Assembly (NCBI GenBank): GCA_902565895.1
Contig: CACFGV010000005.1
Location: 1 to 64,000 of the forward strand
Reading direction: 5' to 3'
Length of the DNA stretch: 64,000 nt
DNA from: K189A clade bacterium
GTDB lineage: Bacteria; Pseudomonadota; Gammaproteobacteria; Pseudomonadales; Azotimanducaceae
Each line of letters begins with the position of its first letter. Position 1 is the first letter of the stretch. This document shows positions 63,732 to 64,000 of this stretch, piece after piece. The notes below the pieces were generated by a model. The model was not told the DNA's origin, made no database searches, and was given only the letters and a program-made list of their open reading frames with translations. Position numbers and translations under genes: made by a program.

Positions 63732-64000
63732 ATGAGAACAGTGAATTTGAGAGTTGTGGTAGACAACACGCAGAAAGAGTTTGATGAGAAGAACAAGTGG
63801 GTTGTCACAAGACACGATATTTTTGGTGGACGAGCAGAAATCCATCAAACAGTTACAAGCGGTGGCTTTTGGCACTTTAGGATGTGGGTGGCAGAAGAAA
63901 GGAAGTATGTAAGGAAGTCGTTAAGAACGAAGCATTTGGACACAGCGATGCTCAGAGCAGAGGATGAGTATCACAACATTAAAAGTCAGTTAAAGAACAG
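63732..64000 (+). CDS. Tyrosine recombinase/integrase, 5' part (runs off the window)
   Basis: The first 89 codons are visible from ATG 63732, with GAGGG seven bases upstream. The peptide WHFRMWVAEERKYVRKSLRT followed by LDTAMLRAEDEY is the arm- and core-binding N-terminal region seen in many phage/island tyrosine integrases; the catalytic RHRY part lies beyond the edge. Codon use (AAG, AGA, AGG and GAA rich) differs from its neighbours, a sign of transfer. It faces away from guaA, the usual layout for an element integrated at the guaA 3' end. Confidence 0.75.
   Translation, partial: MRTVNLRVVVDNTQKEFDEKNKWVVTRHDIFGGRAEIHQTVTSGGFWHFRMWVAEERKYVRKSLRTKHLDTAMLRAEDEYHNIKSQLKN

Overview
The window is a stretch of gammaproteobacterial chromosome. 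Gene order in several blocks matches conserved gammaproteobacterial neighbourhoods: holD-rimI-prfC; pepA-holC-valS; queA-tgt-yajC-secD-secF; suhB/trmJ-iscS-ndk-rlmN-rodZ-hisS-yfgM-bamB-der; xseA-guaB-guaA. A FabY-type ketosynthase, several acyl-CoA and thiolase enzymes, a phytanoyl-CoA dioxygenase-like protein, a Rieske oxygenase and a Ca-binding propeller protein suggest a free-living, probably marine, aerobic heterotroph of the Pseudomonadales/Cellvibrionales sort. That taxonomic guess is inference only.

Layout. 1-3.3 kb: the 3' part of holD, then rimI, prfC and a SirB1-like gene. 3.3-11.9 kb: a fatty-acid/acyl-CoA module of fabY-like ketosynthase, thiolase and moaB on the minus strand, divergent from a 1602-residue protein carrying both carboxyltransferase halves, biotin carboxylase and a biotinyl domain. 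12-17.2 kb: TSUP permease/LysR pair, hemH, hisH-hisF and a quinone oxidoreductase. 17.3-19.8 kb: a minor pilin operon. 19.8-26.6 kb: valS, holC, pepA, an RDD membrane protein and a thiolase-like protein without the nucleophilic cysteine. 26.9-30.3 kb: TerB-like, FG-GAP propeller, DUF6356, an Lrp-type regulator and an unknown protein. 30.3-39.8 kb: a lipid/xenobiotic-type catabolic block (acyl-CoA dehydrogenase, GST, two-domain reductase, lipoprotein esterase, PhyH, acyl-CoA ligase, unknown membrane-anchored protein, Rieske oxygenase). 40.0-40.3 kb: tRNA-Leu(CAA) with two decayed 108-bp tandem copies of its 3' end. 40.4-45.9 kb: queuosine and Sec genes. 45.9-58 kb: the isc/ndk/hisS/der neighbourhood. 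58-63.5 kb: a LytM-type peptidase, xseA, guaB and guaA. 63.5 kb to the end: more A/T-rich DNA with repeats and the start of a tyrosine recombinase, the edge of an island at the 3' end of guaA.

Most notable points. (1) The single-chain acetyl/acyl-CoA carboxylase has an unusual domain order. (2) The isc locus has collapsed: iscS is kept but lacks the C-terminal tail that docks IscU, iscU-iscA-hscBA-fdx are absent, and a 14-codon Rrf2-like start remains about where iscR should be. (3) tRNA-Leu 3' ends are tandemly repeated. (4) The guaA island boundary carries phased direct repeats and an inverted repeat before the integrase. I saw no CRISPR array, rRNA or complete insertion sequence.
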